DNA from: UBA9300 sp032260385
GTDB lineage: Bacteria > Bacteroidota > Bacteroidia > Bacteroidales > VadinHA17
DNA: 61,587 bases
NCBI GenBank assembly: GCA_032260385.1
Contig: JAVVEL010000017.1
Coordinates: forward strand, 1 to 61,587
Direction: 5' to 3'
Positions 44,743 through 53,907 of the stretch are shown here, piece by piece. Numbering within the stretch: position 1 is the stretch's first letter; each line of letters opens with the position of its first letter. Under the pieces are notes generated by a model that was not told the DNA's origin, ran no database searches, and saw nothing but the letters and a program-made list of their open reading frames with translations. The position numbers and the translations under genes were made by a program.

Positions 44743-46956
44743 TCATTTCCCCTTCAGGTGTTTCTCCAGGTAATCCGTATACTGGTGCATCAGCAAGAGA
44801 TAGGTTGTCATATCCGTTGCTATGCCGTGTGCTCCGGGCGGATAAATCTTAAGATCGATATTCTTGCCTGCCATATTAAAGGCATTCACCAGCTGGAAGG
44901 TGTTCTGAGGGTGTACATTATCATCCAGCAGGGAATGAGCCAGTAATAGATAACCATCCAGGTTTGCTGCATGAGTTGTTACCGCCGACTGCCTGTAGCC
45001 CTCCCCGTTGTCATCAATCAGCCCCATATATCTTTCCGTAAGTATGCAATCATAGAGTATATGATCAGTAACGGGCGCAGCCACTAGGGCAACCTTGAAG
45101 ACGCCCGGGTGGGTGAGCATCGTATAGCTTGAGGTGTAGCCTCCGTAGCTGTGGCCTCTTATGGCCATATTGTCACCATCGACCCATGGCATTGATGCCA
45201 GGTACTTTGCTGTCTCAGTAAAGTCATTCGATTCCCACCTGCCCAGTTGCCTGTGCACAACCTTCTCAAAATCATAACCGTAGCCACCATTACCCCTGTT
45301 ATTGACTGAAGCTATTACAAAGCCTTCCTGCGCCAGCCACTGGTGCCAGCCGTTGGTGCCGAAAGAATTAAAAACTCCCTGGGAACCGGGACCTCCATAA
45401 ATATCCAGGAGGAGAGGATATTTCTTGCTCTCGTCAAAATCAACCGGCTTGATCAGGTAACCATCAAGCTTCTGCCCGTCCGAAGTGGTGAAGCTGAACA
45501 TCTCTTTCGGTGCGTATACATGGGCTTCAAGAAAAGCTTTAGCCCTGGTGTCGTCTGAAAATTTTTCTATTTCCTTGCCCCTTGAACTCATAAGAACAGT
45601 AGCCGAAGGTGTGTTAACATCTGACCATGTATCAAAATAATATAGCCCCCTGTCTGAAACATTTACACTGTGATGACCTGCTCTTGTGGTAAGACGTTTC
45701 TTCTTTGACCCGTCAAATTTTATTTCGAAAAGGTTTTGCTCAGTAGGGGCTATCTCCGTTGATACATAATACAATACCCCTTTTTTCGTATCAATCGCTT
45801 CTATGCCCTTAACTTCCCATTCACCTTCAGTAACCCGGTTGATAATATTGCCCTCGTAATCGTAGCAGTAGATATGCGCCCAGCCGTCACGTTCCGATAT
45901 CCAGAAGAATTCTTCTATGTCGTCAGGGAAATAAACGAGGTGAAGGTTGCCGGCAAAAAAATCAAATATATCAATCCATGCATCCGATTTCTCTTCCATC
46001 ACCAGCTTCCGGCTACCGTCTGTCACATCATAGAACCATATTTTCATATGGCTCTGTATGCGGTTCATCCACATGACTGCAAGGGTATTTGGACGGGCTG
46101 TCCAGTACATCCGGGGAATATATCCACCCTCCATGTCAATATCGAGCCACTCCTTTGTACCGTCATCAGTAGCAATCACACCAATCCTCACCTGTGGAGG
46201 ATTATCTCCCACTTTCGGGTAGGGTACTTCCATATACTCTGGATGATGACCTGAAAAATCGGTAAGCTTATATACCGGGACTTCTCTTTCATCTGATTGC
46301 CAGTACGCTATATATTTACTGTCATTCGACCATGACCATCCCTGCACCAATCCGAACTCCTCTTCCTGGGCCCACCCGAACCTGCCATTGTATACCTTTT
46401 CACGGGCATCATCGGTAAATTGTATGTGCTCACCCGATGCCAGCAGGTATTCGAAAAGGTTGCCATCCTTGCCGTAAGCCACCTTTTTGCCATCTGGTGA
46501 TATCTCAGCGGAAAAAGCCTGTTCAACTATTAGCCCGAGAGTCTTATCCCTTAGGGAATACAGGTAATAATCAGAATTGCCTGAATAGCGCCATATAGGA
46601 TTGAAATTACATTGGAAAAGAATATACCTGTAATCTTTCGTCCAGGCAAAGGAAACATACCTGAAGCTTTGTTCCGTTCCGGGGAACTTCAGGTTCTCAT
46701 TTGAAAAAACCTTCTCCTCCTGTCCCGTTTTAACTGTCCTGATCCATATCTCCTGGACGAACTGGTCATTACGTGTGAAGGAGAATTTCTCTCCCTCTTC
46801 TATCCAGCTTATATTTGACGGGGCCCCTCCGGTATTAAGGTTCCCGGCAGACATTAAGGCCTCCCTCAGGCTAAGGTATTCCTCCTTCTGAGCCTGTACA
46901 GGGATAAACAGGCTTACAGTAAAAACGATGATGATTAAATTTCTTATCTTACTCAT
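44743..46956 (-). CDS. Dipeptidyl peptidase IV-type S9B serine peptidase
   Basis: A 737-aa exported peptidase (signal MSKIRNLIIIVFTVSLFIPVQAQ). The N-terminal beta-propeller contains GRFGWAQEEEFGLVQGWSWS, where the tandem Glu of EEEF fits the substrate N-terminus-binding double Glu of DPP-IV. The catalytic domain has YGGPGSQ, Ser603 in GHSYGGY, the acid in LLDDNVHPQ and His in GAHGI. It would remove X-Pro or X-Ala dipeptides from peptides in the periplasm. Monocistronic, convergent with dxs. Confidence 0.92.
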   Translation of the reverse strand: MSKIRNLIIIVFTVSLFIPVQAQKEEYLSLREALMSAGNLNTGGAPSNISWIEEGEKFSFTRNDQFVQEIWIRTVKTGQEEKVFSNENLKFPGTEQSFRYVSFAWTKDYRYILFQCNFNPIWRYSGNSDYYLYSLRDKTLGLIVEQAFSAEISPDGKKVAYGKDGNLFEYLLASGEHIQFTDDAREKVYNGRFGWAQEEEFGLVQGWSWSNDSKYIAYWQSDEREVPVYKLTDFSGHHPEYMEVPYPKVGDNPPQVRIGVIATDDGTKEWLDIDMEGGYIPRMYWTARPNTLAVMWMNRIQSHMKIWFYDVTDGSRKLVMEEKSDAWIDIFDFFAGNLHLVYFPDDIEEFFWISERDGWAHIYCYDYEGNIINRVTEGEWEVKGIEAIDTKKGVLYYVSTEIAPTEQNLFEIKFDGSKKKRLTTRAGHHSVNVSDRGLYYFDTWSDVNTPSATVLMSSRGKEIEKFSDDTRAKAFLEAHVYAPKEMFSFTTSDGQKLDGYLIKPVDFDESKKYPLLLDIYGGPGSQGVFNSFGTNGWHQWLAQEGFVIASVNNRGNGGYGYDFEKVVHRQLGRWESNDFTETAKYLASMPWVDGDNMAIRGHSYGGYTSSYTMLTHPGVFKVALVAAPVTDHILYDCILTERYMGLIDDNGEGYRQSAVTTHAANLDGYLLLAHSLLDDNVHPQNTFQLVNAFNMAGKNIDLKIYPPGAHGIATDMTTYLLLMHQYTDYLEKHLKGK

Positions 46957-47163
46957 GATTTCAATGGTTAATTGCAGGGATTCCAGGACCTGGTATACCT
47001 GCTGTTTTTGATCTTATAAATTTAGAAAAAATAATCAGGATAATTTACACCTTATATATGCCGGACCCGGATCAAGTTTTAACATTTGCCGTGGAAAAAC
47101 AAATATTTAAAAAGGTTTTGTAATTTTAATAATTAAATACAATAAAATTATAAAGATATCATC

Positions 47164-48657
47164 ATGAAAAATCTGCCGGCATTCCTGGTTATAGTAATCA
47201 GCCTTGTGGCCTGCGGCAGGGCACAGGACTCAATCATTCATGAAGGGGATGAGGCCGCGGATGGCCTCTCTGGTCCCGCCTTTACAGTAAACGGTAAAGT
47301 GTCAACTGTCTTCACAACGGCAGACAATACCGGCCTGCGGCTTACTGAAACTGGGACCTTAACCTTTGAACCGGCCGTTCAGCCCCTGGAAACAGAAGTA
47401 TCAGTTTTTGTAAACCCGGATAAAACATTTCAAACCTTCCTGGGAATAGGCGGTGCCATAACAGATGCCGCGGCGGAAGTATTTGCAGCCTTGCCGGGTG
47501 AAAAGCAGGAAGAGCTGATAAGAGCATACTATGACACTGTCAATGGCATTGGCTATACATTATGCCGCACTCCCATACATAGCTGCGACTTCAGCAGTGA
47601 AAGCTTTACATATATTGAAGAGGGTGATAAGGAATTGAAGACTTTTAGTATTGACCACGACAGGGTTTATAAGATCCCGCTTATAAAGAAAGCTATCGGG
47701 GCAGCCGGTGGCAGCTTAACGCTCTTTGCCAGCCCCTGGAGTCCCCCTGCTTTCATGAAGGATAACAATAATATGCTCAGGGGAGGGAAGCTCCTTCCGG
47801 AATATTACGATTCATGGGCCCTTTATTATACAAAATTCATCAAGGAATATGAGGAAGAGGGAATCCCCATATGGGGTATCACTGTTCAGAACGAGCCCAT
47901 GGCAACACAGACCTGGGAGTCATGTATCTACACTGCCGGAGAAGAGAGGGATTTTCTGAAGAACCACCTCGGTCCTGCAATGGAAAAGGAAGGCCTGGGC
48001 GATAAGAAAATAGTAGTCTGGGACCATAACAGGGACCTCCTTAATCACAGGGTAAATGTGATCCTGGAAGATCCCAGAGCTTCAAAATATGTCTGGGGTG
48101 TGGGCTTCCACTGGTATGAGACATGGACAGGGGGTGACCCTATGTATGTTAACCTTGATAAGATGAAGGAAGCCTTCCCGGGTAAATACCTACTCTTCAC
48201 CGAGGGATGCAATGGTGGCTTTAACCGGGACAGGTACCAGTACTGGCCGAATGCTGAACATTATGGCCTGTCGATGATCAACGATTTCAACCAGGGGACG
48301 GTGGGGTGGACCGACTGGAACATATTACTGGACCAGTATGGCGGGCCCAATCATGTTGAAAATTTCTGCTTTGCACCTATTCACGGAGACACTGAGACAG
48401 GAGAATTAGTATACACCCCTGCATATTATTACATAGGTCATTTTTCTAAATTTATCAGGCCCGGGGCCAGGAGGGTAAGTACAGCCAGCAGCAGGAGTCA
48501 CCTGCCAGGCACATCCTTCCTGAATACCGACGGAAGCCTGGTAAGTGTGATTATGAACCATGGTGATGAGGAGATTGGCTACAGCTTATATGTTGGTACT
48601 GAAGCCATCTCTCTAAGCATCCCTGCACATGCCATTCAGACTATACTAACACAGTGA
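47164..48657 (+). CDS. Glycoside hydrolase family 30 lipoprotein (glucosylceramidase-like)
   Basis: A 497-aa exported glycosidase. MKNLPAFLVIVISLVAC gives a lipidated cysteine at residue 17. QTFLGIGGAITDAAAEVF opens the TIM barrel; Glu244 in VQNEP is the predicted acid/base and Glu347 in LLFTEGC the nucleophile. FASPWSPPAFMKDN is also typical. A beta-sandwich closes the protein (about 420-497). Members hydrolyse beta-1,6-glucan, glucosylceramide or related beta-glucosides; the substrate here is not determined. It marks the last clearly core gene before AT-rich DNA. The 136-bp downstream holds only a CCTGGT/ACCAGG inverted repeat. Confidence 0.92.
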   Translation: MKNLPAFLVIVISLVACGRAQDSIIHEGDEAADGLSGPAFTVNGKVSTVFTTADNTGLRLTETGTLTFEPAVQPLETEVSVFVNPDKTFQTFLGIGGAITDAAAEVFAALPGEKQEELIRAYYDTVNGIGYTLCRTPIHSCDFSSESFTYIEEGDKELKTFSIDHDRVYKIPLIKKAIGAAGGSLTLFASPWSPPAFMKDNNNMLRGGKLLPEYYDSWALYYTKFIKEYEEEGIPIWGITVQNEPMATQTWESCIYTAGEERDFLKNHLGPAMEKEGLGDKKIVVWDHNRDLLNHRVNVILEDPRASKYVWGVGFHWYETWTGGDPMYVNLDKMKEAFPGKYLLFTEGCNGGFNRDRYQYWPNAEHYGLSMINDFNQGTVGWTDWNILLDQYGGPNHVENFCFAPIHGDTETGELVYTPAYYYIGHFSKFIRPGARRVSTASSRSHLPGTSFLNTDGSLVSVIMNHGDEEIGYSLYVGTEAISLSIPAHAIQTILTQ

Positions 48658-48793
48658 AGCCATCAGGAGCCCTGACCTGGTCCCACCCCTATAAACCACC
48701 ATATCAAACCAGGGAGTATGGAGCCGACATTACAACATATATAGCTTATAAAGTTTAACAGCATTGGGTAAGTATAAAGTAGTCAGATAGTAA

Positions 48794-49333
48794 TTAATCA
48801 ACTAGCAAAGGTTTAGTATAGCCCGTATATGGAATATATACACCTCGAGAATATAAATTTAGATTCGTTTTCCCTCCTTTGTAGAAAGTAAAATCAATTT
48901 TCATCTTTCGTTTGCGTGTCGAATGCATATCCTCATCAGGTAGTAAATCAAATTTCATCCTAATAATCTCTCTTTTCTCATTCTCCTTAATGTTAATATT
49001 TGCGATAGTGCCAGTAATGTCATAATTAAGGAATGGCCTATTCGCTATAGCTATTTCTTTAGTTAAAATGACTTCTAATTTTAACTCAATATTATTTCCT
49101 TCAATTCGTACTCTATTTTGATTGCTAGTTAATGTAGTAGTGGACCCTCCTTTAACTCTTATAGTAGTAGGAATAAATATAAATTTTTGGTTTTTGACCA
49201 TTTCCTTAATCTCTTCGAAGGTCATTTCTTGCTTATTGTTTGCAAATCCAGACTTCTCTGCTAAATGAGAATCCTGAAAAAAATTAAAAGTAATTAAGGG
49301 AAATAATAAAAAGACAAATGCAAATAATTTCAT
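48794..49333 (-). CDS. Small secreted protein, possibly DUF4251-like
   Basis: A 179-aa protein with signal peptide MKLFAFVFLLFPLITFNFFQ. The segment VKNQKFIFIPTTIRVKGGST followed by RPFLNYDITGTIANINI recalls the beta-rich DUF4251 family of Bacteroidota, but the match is weak. Codon use is more AT-rich than in the genes to its left, and it sits alone at the edge of the accessory region. Function unknown. Confidence 0.55.
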   Translation of the reverse strand: MKLFAFVFLLFPLITFNFFQDSHLAEKSGFANNKQEMTFEEIKEMVKNQKFIFIPTTIRVKGGSTTTLTSNQNRVRIEGNNIELKLEVILTKEIAIANRPFLNYDITGTIANINIKENEKREIIRMKFDLLPDEDMHSTRKRKMKIDFTFYKGGKTNLNLYSRGVYIPYTGYTKPLLVD

Positions 49334-49630
49334 CGGACAGTTGTCAATGGTTAGATAACACTAATTTATAATAAACATAGGAATTTATCAAAAAACCTTA
49401 ATATATGAACCCATATCATAAAAAAATACAAAAGTCCCTTAAAACGTTTAAAAACAGCCTTATACGGAATTTTGTAATCTATCGATACATTGCAACTAAT
49501 TGTATATCGGCAACATGAAGAAACAGAGTGAAATGAGATAAAAATCTTATTTGTTCCAGTTATGTTCCAGTAGATATAAAAAATAAAGCGCCGATAATTT
49601 TGTTTACCAGTGCTTTATCACATTTCAATT
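49334..49630. other. AT-rich spacer with phased repeat and hairpin
   Basis: No gene is visible. TGTTCCAGT is repeated at 49552-49560 and 49563-49571, an 11-base period, and a 9-bp stem (ATAAAGCGC with GTGCTTTAT, one G-U pair, 49583-49618) precedes the att-like site. On the minus strand the hairpin would follow a tRNA 3' end like its terminator. Confidence 0.5.
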
Positions 49631-49644
49631 GTACCCGGAGCCGG
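49631..49644. other. att-like site, copy 1 (tRNA 3'-end remnant)
   Basis: GTACCCGGAGCCGG, identical to 51226-51239. On the minus strand it reads CCGGCTCCGGGTAC, the form of a T-stem/acceptor 3' end such as that of a tRNA-Leu. No full tRNA cloverleaf is present here. Tyrosine integrases often use such ends, so this may be a left-over attachment site. Confidence 0.5.
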
Positions 49645-49700
49645 GCTTTTTTCCGAACCATTTCTGAGGGATCTGGAGTTGATCTTGCGAACAGGTATTA

Positions 49701-49759
49701 GCCAAAGTTAGGAGTGATAAATCGCCAATGTTAGGAGTGATAAATCGCCAAAGTTAGGA
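49701..49759 (+). repeat. 23-bp tandem repeat upstream of the DUF4143 gene
   Basis: Two full units (49701-49723 and 49724-49746) and a 13-base third unit share GCCAAAGTTAGGAGTG plus ATAAATC; the full units differ at one base. The array ends 28 bases before the -7 element of the next gene, as expected for an operator or activator array. Confidence 0.85.
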
Positions 49760-49787
49760 ATATATTTTTTATTTAGTTAAATATCAG

Positions 49788-49795
49788 TATCTTTG
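49788..49795 (+). promoter_or_regulatory. -7 element of the DUF4143 gene
   Basis: TATCTTTG matches TAnnTTTG, 20 bases before the GTG start. A T-run (49765-49770) is at the -33 distance. The tandem repeat lies directly upstream, and the leader would be very short. Confidence 0.6.
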
Positions 49796-49815
49796 ATGAT
49801 ATATAAATTTTACTG

Positions 49816-51081
49816 GTGAAAACTCCGAAATACATACCTCGTGTTAGTGATAAACTACTCGAAAGTCTACTTGAATCCACAGGAGCAGTGCTTATTGAAG
49901 GAGCAAAATGGTGTGGTAAAACACAATCATCATTACAAAAAGCAAATAGTGTGGTATATATGCAGAATCCTGATGATGGACCCGGGTATTTGGCTATGGC
50001 AGATACAAAACCATCACTGCTTCTGGAAGGTGACCCACCTTTGCTTCTTGATGAATGGCAAATGGCTCCGGTTATTTGGGATGCTGTAAGATTTGCTGTG
50101 GATAAAAGAGGTTTAATGGGGCAGTTTATACTTACTGGTTCAGCAACACCAAGTGATAATGAAACATTTCATTCTGGTACTGGAAGAATAGCCCGTATGA
50201 TTATGCGTCCCATGAGCTTGTTTGAATCTCAAGAATCAAATGGCAGCGTATCTCTTAGAGATCTATTTGATGGAGAAACAGATATTGCTGAAAAAAGCGA
50301 TTTGACCATAGAGCAGATCGCTCATGCAATATGCAGGGGGGGATGGCCCGCTGCTGTAGTGGCCGGGAAAGAGTCTACACAAACAGCAATGAACTATGTA
50401 GATGCAATAATAAACATGGATATTCAGCGTGTGGATGGGATTGAAAAAGACCCTGAAAGAGTTCGGGTGTTACTACAATCTTTGGCCAGAAATGCTTCCA
50501 CTCTTGCAACAGCGAAGACTATCATGGGTGATATGCAGGTTAACGAGACATCAATAACGAATAAGACGTTGAGTTCTTATCTTAATGCACTTCGCCGACT
50601 ATTTGTGATTGAAGACATTCCTGCCTGGCAACCTTCGCTTCGTTCAAAAACTGCCATACGTACAGCAAATAAACGTCAATTTGTTGACCCTTCTATTGCA
50701 ACAGCTGCTTTGCGCACAAATGAAAAAGGTATATTGCGTGATTTCGAAACATTTGGCTTCTTGTTTGAATCATTATGCACGCGTGATTTGAGGGTATATT
50801 CACAGGTAATTGATGGGGGAATATTTCATTATCGGGATAAATCAGAACTTGAATGTGATCTTATCATTAAGCTTAATGATGGTCGATGGGCTCCAGTTGA
50901 GGTAAAAATGGGAAATAGACAAATTGAAGATGCTGCAGCCAATCTGATTAAAATAAGTAATAAGATTGATGCTGAGAAAATGAACAAACCATCTTTTCTT
51001 ATGGTGCTTACAGGAGGACAGGTTGCATACAGGCGGCCGGATGGTATATTAGTTGTTCCTATTGGATGCTTGAAAGACTAG
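49816..51081 (+). CDS. AAA-family ATP-binding protein with DUF4143
   Basis: A 421-aa protein starting with GTG at 49816. Walker A is GAKWCGKT (residues 29-36), Walker B-like PLLLDEW, sensor FILTGSATP. The C-terminal half is DUF4143, with a nuclease-like core (DKSELECDLIIKLNDGRWAPVEVKMG) similar to the Asp...Glu-x-Lys arrangement of restriction-endonuclease-like folds. The family is widespread and mobile in Bacteroidota; its role is unsettled, and defence, toxin or regulation have been guessed. The short leader, tandem repeats and flanking att-like copies suggest an independently moving cargo gene. Confidence 0.88.
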   Translation: MKTPKYIPRVSDKLLESLLESTGAVLIEGAKWCGKTQSSLQKANSVVYMQNPDDGPGYLAMADTKPSLLLEGDPPLLLDEWQMAPVIWDAVRFAVDKRGLMGQFILTGSATPSDNETFHSGTGRIARMIMRPMSLFESQESNGSVSLRDLFDGETDIAEKSDLTIEQIAHAICRGGWPAAVVAGKESTQTAMNYVDAIINMDIQRVDGIEKDPERVRVLLQSLARNASTLATAKTIMGDMQVNETSITNKTLSSYLNALRRLFVIEDIPAWQPSLRSKTAIRTANKRQFVDPSIATAALRTNEKGILRDFETFGFLFESLCTRDLRVYSQVIDGGIFHYRDKSELECDLIIKLNDGRWAPVEVKMGNRQIEDAAANLIKISNKIDAEKMNKPSFLMVLTGGQVAYRRPDGILVVPIGCLKD

Positions 51082-51184
51082 TGAATTCAGTTAACTACCC
51101 GTTTAATACCGACTCATATCAAACCATTGAATCCTGAAGTCCTTATTAAAATAATTACTATAACCAATGAGTTACAGAATAAAA
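51082..51184. other. Gene-free AT-rich stretch
   Basis: The first part of a 341-bp intergenic region; I see no gene or repeat in it. The rest of the region holds the inverted repeat, the att-like copy and the phased repeat listed next. Confidence 0.6.
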
Positions 51185-51223
51185 AAACGGAAGAAACAGA
51201 TAAAAAATCCGTTTCTTCCGTTT
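51185..51223. repeat. Perfect 13-bp inverted repeat beside att-like copy 2
   Basis: AAACGGAAGAAAC (51185-51197) and GTTTCTTCCGTTT (51211-51223) pair perfectly around a 13-base A-rich loop. It lies two bases from the second att-like copy, mirroring the hairpin-site order at 49583-49644. It could be the terminator of a tRNA formerly on the minus strand. Confidence 0.8.
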
Positions 51224-51225
51224 CC

Positions 51226-51239
51226 GTACCCGGAGCCGG
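51226..51239. other. att-like site, copy 2, next to the integrase gene
   Basis: GTACCCGGAGCCGG, identical to copy 1. Sequence identity with copy 1 stops right after it. The integrase gene starts 183 bases further and points away, the usual layout of an integrative element's left end. No third copy is seen to the right, so the other end may lie beyond the window. Confidence 0.55.
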
Positions 51240-51351
51240 TACGTAACCCGGAAAACATAGGAAAACATAAGCAATATAATACACTGTTATGCTGTCTGTT
51301 GTAAGACCTGAATATACAAATTATTTCTTTTGTTGATATTTAGTTGAGAAT

Positions 51352-51373
51352 TATTTGTATCCTATTTGTATCC
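51352..51373 (+). repeat. Two direct TATTTGTATCC repeats before the integrase
   Basis: TATTTGTATCC occurs at 51352-51362 and 51363-51373, one helical turn apart and about 50 bases before the integrase start. A similar 11-base-period pair lies near att-like copy 1. They could be integrase arm-type or regulator binding sites. Confidence 0.5.
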
Positions 51374-51422
51374 CGTTCCTTATTATAAGTAGATTTGGAC
51401 AGTAATTATAAAATGATCTTTT

Positions 51423-52556
51423 ATGACAAAAAACAATGCACAAATCATCAACTATTCCTCCGGACAGGGGATAAGAGTAAGATTAAGGGGAAAGCGCCTA
51501 TCTAAAGGCGTTATTTCTTTGTTTCTGGATTACTACACCGGCTACACAAAGAACGAAACTGGAAAAATAAAAACGAGACGGCAGGTACAATACCTGAAAA
51601 GGTATCTGAAAGAAAAACCAGTAACTCCCGAAGAAAAGAATAAAAATAAAGAGGTATTGCTCTTAGCCCAGGCAATAAGAAATCAAAGAGAAAGCGACAT
51701 TATGTATAAGGAAGAGGGATTGGTCGCCCCCTATAGGAAAAAAAGTAATTTTTTTGATTACTTTGAGTCATATATAAATAAGTACCAGAAAAAGGATTTA
51801 CGAATGGTTAAAATGGCTGTTAAGGAGTTTAGAAGCTATACAGGGGAAACCCACCTCACACCTATCCAGATCGATAAGAGCAGGATCACAGGATTCAGGG
51901 ATTACCTTTTAAATAAGTTTAACGGGGAGACTCCCAACTCAGTTTTTGCCAGGTTTAAAAAGGTCATTGCTGCTGCTGCTGATGACGGCCTATTTATTAA
52001 GAATCCTGCAGAAAAAATAAAATGCAAGGTGCCTACCGGAGTTCCAAAAGAGATCCTTACTCCTGATGAGATTATAAAGCTTGCAGCAGCTGAGTGCGGA
52101 AATCCCGAGGTAAAGAGAGCCTTTCTGCTTTGCCTTAATACAGGCCTGCGTTTTGTAGATATAAAAGATTTAAAATACAAACACATAACTAATAAACTCA
52201 TAAAGAAACAACAACAGAAGACTGGACGTGAAGTTACTATCGATCTTAATCCTGTAGCAGTGAGCTTAATTGGAAACATGAAAGAACCTGAAGAAAATGT
52301 TTTTAATTTACCTACTTTTGAGTCGTGTCTGAGAACACTAAAAACCTGGACAAAGAAGGCCGGAATAAATAAGAATGTAACCTGGCATTCAGCCAGGCAC
52401 AGCTTTGCCACAATATTACTAATGAATAAGACGGACATAAAAACGGTCGGGAACCTCCTGGGCCATTCAAAACTGGAGCATACACAAAAATACACACATA
52501 TAGTTGATGCATTGAAGGAGCAGGCGGTTAATACATTACCAAAAATTGAAATTTGA
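51423..52556 (+). CDS. Tyrosine recombinase / integrase
   Basis: A 377-aa site-specific recombinase. The N-terminal part has an arm-binding-like region and a SAM-like core-binding domain (about residues 110-200). The catalytic domain retains Arg243 (TGLRFVDIKDL), His322 and Arg325 (WHSARHSFA), His348 (LLGHS) and the nucleophile Tyr357 (TQKYTHI), so it should be active. It resembles the phage/conjugative-element integrases of Bacteroidota. It follows an att-like site and phased repeats and is closed by a strong inverted repeat. It would integrate and excise the element that continues to the right. Confidence 0.94.
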   Translation: MTKNNAQIINYSSGQGIRVRLRGKRLSKGVISLFLDYYTGYTKNETGKIKTRRQVQYLKRYLKEKPVTPEEKNKNKEVLLLAQAIRNQRESDIMYKEEGLVAPYRKKSNFFDYFESYINKYQKKDLRMVKMAVKEFRSYTGETHLTPIQIDKSRITGFRDYLLNKFNGETPNSVFARFKKVIAAAADDGLFIKNPAEKIKCKVPTGVPKEILTPDEIIKLAAAECGNPEVKRAFLLCLNTGLRFVDIKDLKYKHITNKLIKKQQQKTGREVTIDLNPVAVSLIGNMKEPEENVFNLPTFESCLRTLKTWTKKAGINKNVTWHSARHSFATILLMNKTDIKTVGNLLGHSKLEHTQKYTHIVDALKEQAVNTLPKIEI

Positions 52557-52591
52557 TTTCAGGGGGACACTGTAAAAATAGGATATAGATG

Positions 52592-52631
52592 TAATAAGTT
52601 ACATAAAATCAACCTTATATGTAACTTATTA
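52592..52631. terminator. Terminator-like 14-bp inverted repeat after the integrase
   Basis: TAATAAGTTACATA and TATGTAACTTATTA pair perfectly around 12 bases, 36 bases after the integrase stop. AT-rich and followed by TTCTTT; a probable terminator or protein site isolating the integrase from the element backbone. Confidence 0.65.
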
Positions 52632-52825
52632 TTCTTTAATATACAATTTATTATTCTTCTTGTAACTCCCTAATATATAAGACAAAATAGACTTAGTATC
52701 ACATTATATAAGTAAATATACTCTTTATCAGGCTTTACTAATTATCTTTTTATCTTTAACGTTCTAATAATTACAGTACTTTTTTCCAGACATTATTGAT
52801 TTTATATAAAGTCCAAATTTAACAT

Positions 52826-53701
52826 ATGGATAATTCAGATATACGGTCAACATTAAAAAAGTATTTGCCTAAAATCGATGGTTTAAGGCAAAATTCTTTC
52901 TGCGTAGAAAAATATTTTAATACCGTGACAGTTGGTGGGTATAAGGGGAAAAATACTTTTAGGAACTGGTTAAATGGATTGTATAGGGAAGACCTTAATG
53001 CATTAGAAAAACTATTGGTAGATTTTAATTGTACCGATCAGAAATCGATACTGGAAAATTTGATGTCCCAAATTGAAGATAAGAAAGCTCAATTGGTAGG
53101 TTCATTTGTTTACAATAACAAAGACTATCAAAGTTTTAATGAATTACAAATTGCAGAATTGAATCCATATGATAAAGAAAAAAGGAAAGAAACCTTAATT
53201 AAAGCTGAACCATTTGTTGAGGCATTTAATGACGAATTAGATACTCTTATAAATAGGTTAGAGGTGCTGCTAGAAAAATCTAATGAATCTAATACTGCAG
53301 GGTATCACGCCTCATTTAAGACCGATAAACCTCATAAAACCTTTCCCTTAAAAGAAGAATTCAAGAGTGAAGAAAAAATGAAATCTTTACATGATGGTCT
53401 GGTAAAGGACAAATTTATAGAAAGCCAATCAGTAGAAAATTTTTCAATGATTTTTTCCGAGTCCCCTGTTACAAATACAGTAATTTGGATAGGCGGTTAT
53501 AACGAACTGAAGTATTTCACTGATTGTATAAACAAGATCAAATTTCTTGGTAAAAAGAATAAGCAACCATACGCTGTGGCTGCGCAGTGCTTTGTAAAAA
53601 AAGACGGTTCCAAAATTAAACCTATTGAGATAAGTGGCGCAGATGATATTCCTGTAAAAGCATATCTTATTGAAGCCCTGATAAAAAACTTGGGCACATG
53701 A
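52826..53701 (+). CDS. Hypothetical mobile-element protein
   Basis: A 291-aa soluble protein with no signal or membrane segment. The middle is helical and Lys/Glu rich; the C-terminal part (VIWIGGYNELKYFTDCI, then AAQCFVKKDGSKIKP) resembles a module I associate with proteins next to integrases in Bacteroidota elements, in which a short helix-rich domain ends in a 'W-x-G...L-x-YF' motif, vaguely RteC-like. Function unknown. It stands alone between the integrase terminator and the HTH operon. Confidence 0.65.
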   Translation: MDNSDIRSTLKKYLPKIDGLRQNSFCVEKYFNTVTVGGYKGKNTFRNWLNGLYREDLNALEKLLVDFNCTDQKSILENLMSQIEDKKAQLVGSFVYNNKDYQSFNELQIAELNPYDKEKRKETLIKAEPFVEAFNDELDTLINRLEVLLEKSNESNTAGYHASFKTDKPHKTFPLKEEFKSEEKMKSLHDGLVKDKFIESQSVENFSMIFSESPVTNTVIWIGGYNELKYFTDCINKIKFLGKKNKQPYAVAAQCFVKKDGSKIKPIEISGADDIPVKAYLIEALIKNLGT

Positions 53702-53812
53702 TTTAATATTCTCAAGTTATTTTTTTTAGTACAATTTATAGTACCATCCACATTCCTTCTATTTATGAGACTTTTAATCGCCCCATGATTAACCCCATGG
53801 TTTGATTTACTG

Positions 53813-53843
53813 TTGAATTTCACTTCTCAACACTTTAGTTTTG
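53813..53843 (+). promoter_or_regulatory. Promoter of the HTH-DUF3987 operon
   Basis: TTG at 53813-53815 and TAGTTTTG at 53836-53843, separated by 20 bases, fit the Bacteroidota promoter. Transcription would start near 53850, which supports the downstream ATG at 53908 for the HTH gene. Two CCCCATG repeats lie just upstream (53781-53799). Confidence 0.65.
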
Positions 53844-53907
53844 ATCCCCAAACTACATGGTTTGCGCGCAACATGAGTTAGATATTATTAAATTAATAAA
53901 TTTTGTA

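Noticed and set aside
49701..49759. CRISPR-like array
   Set aside because: Units are directly contiguous with no spacers and number fewer than three; a tandem repeat, not CRISPR.
49816..51081. DUF4143 gene as a toxin of a toxin-antitoxin pair
   Set aside because: No small partner gene lies on either side, and the family's function is not established.
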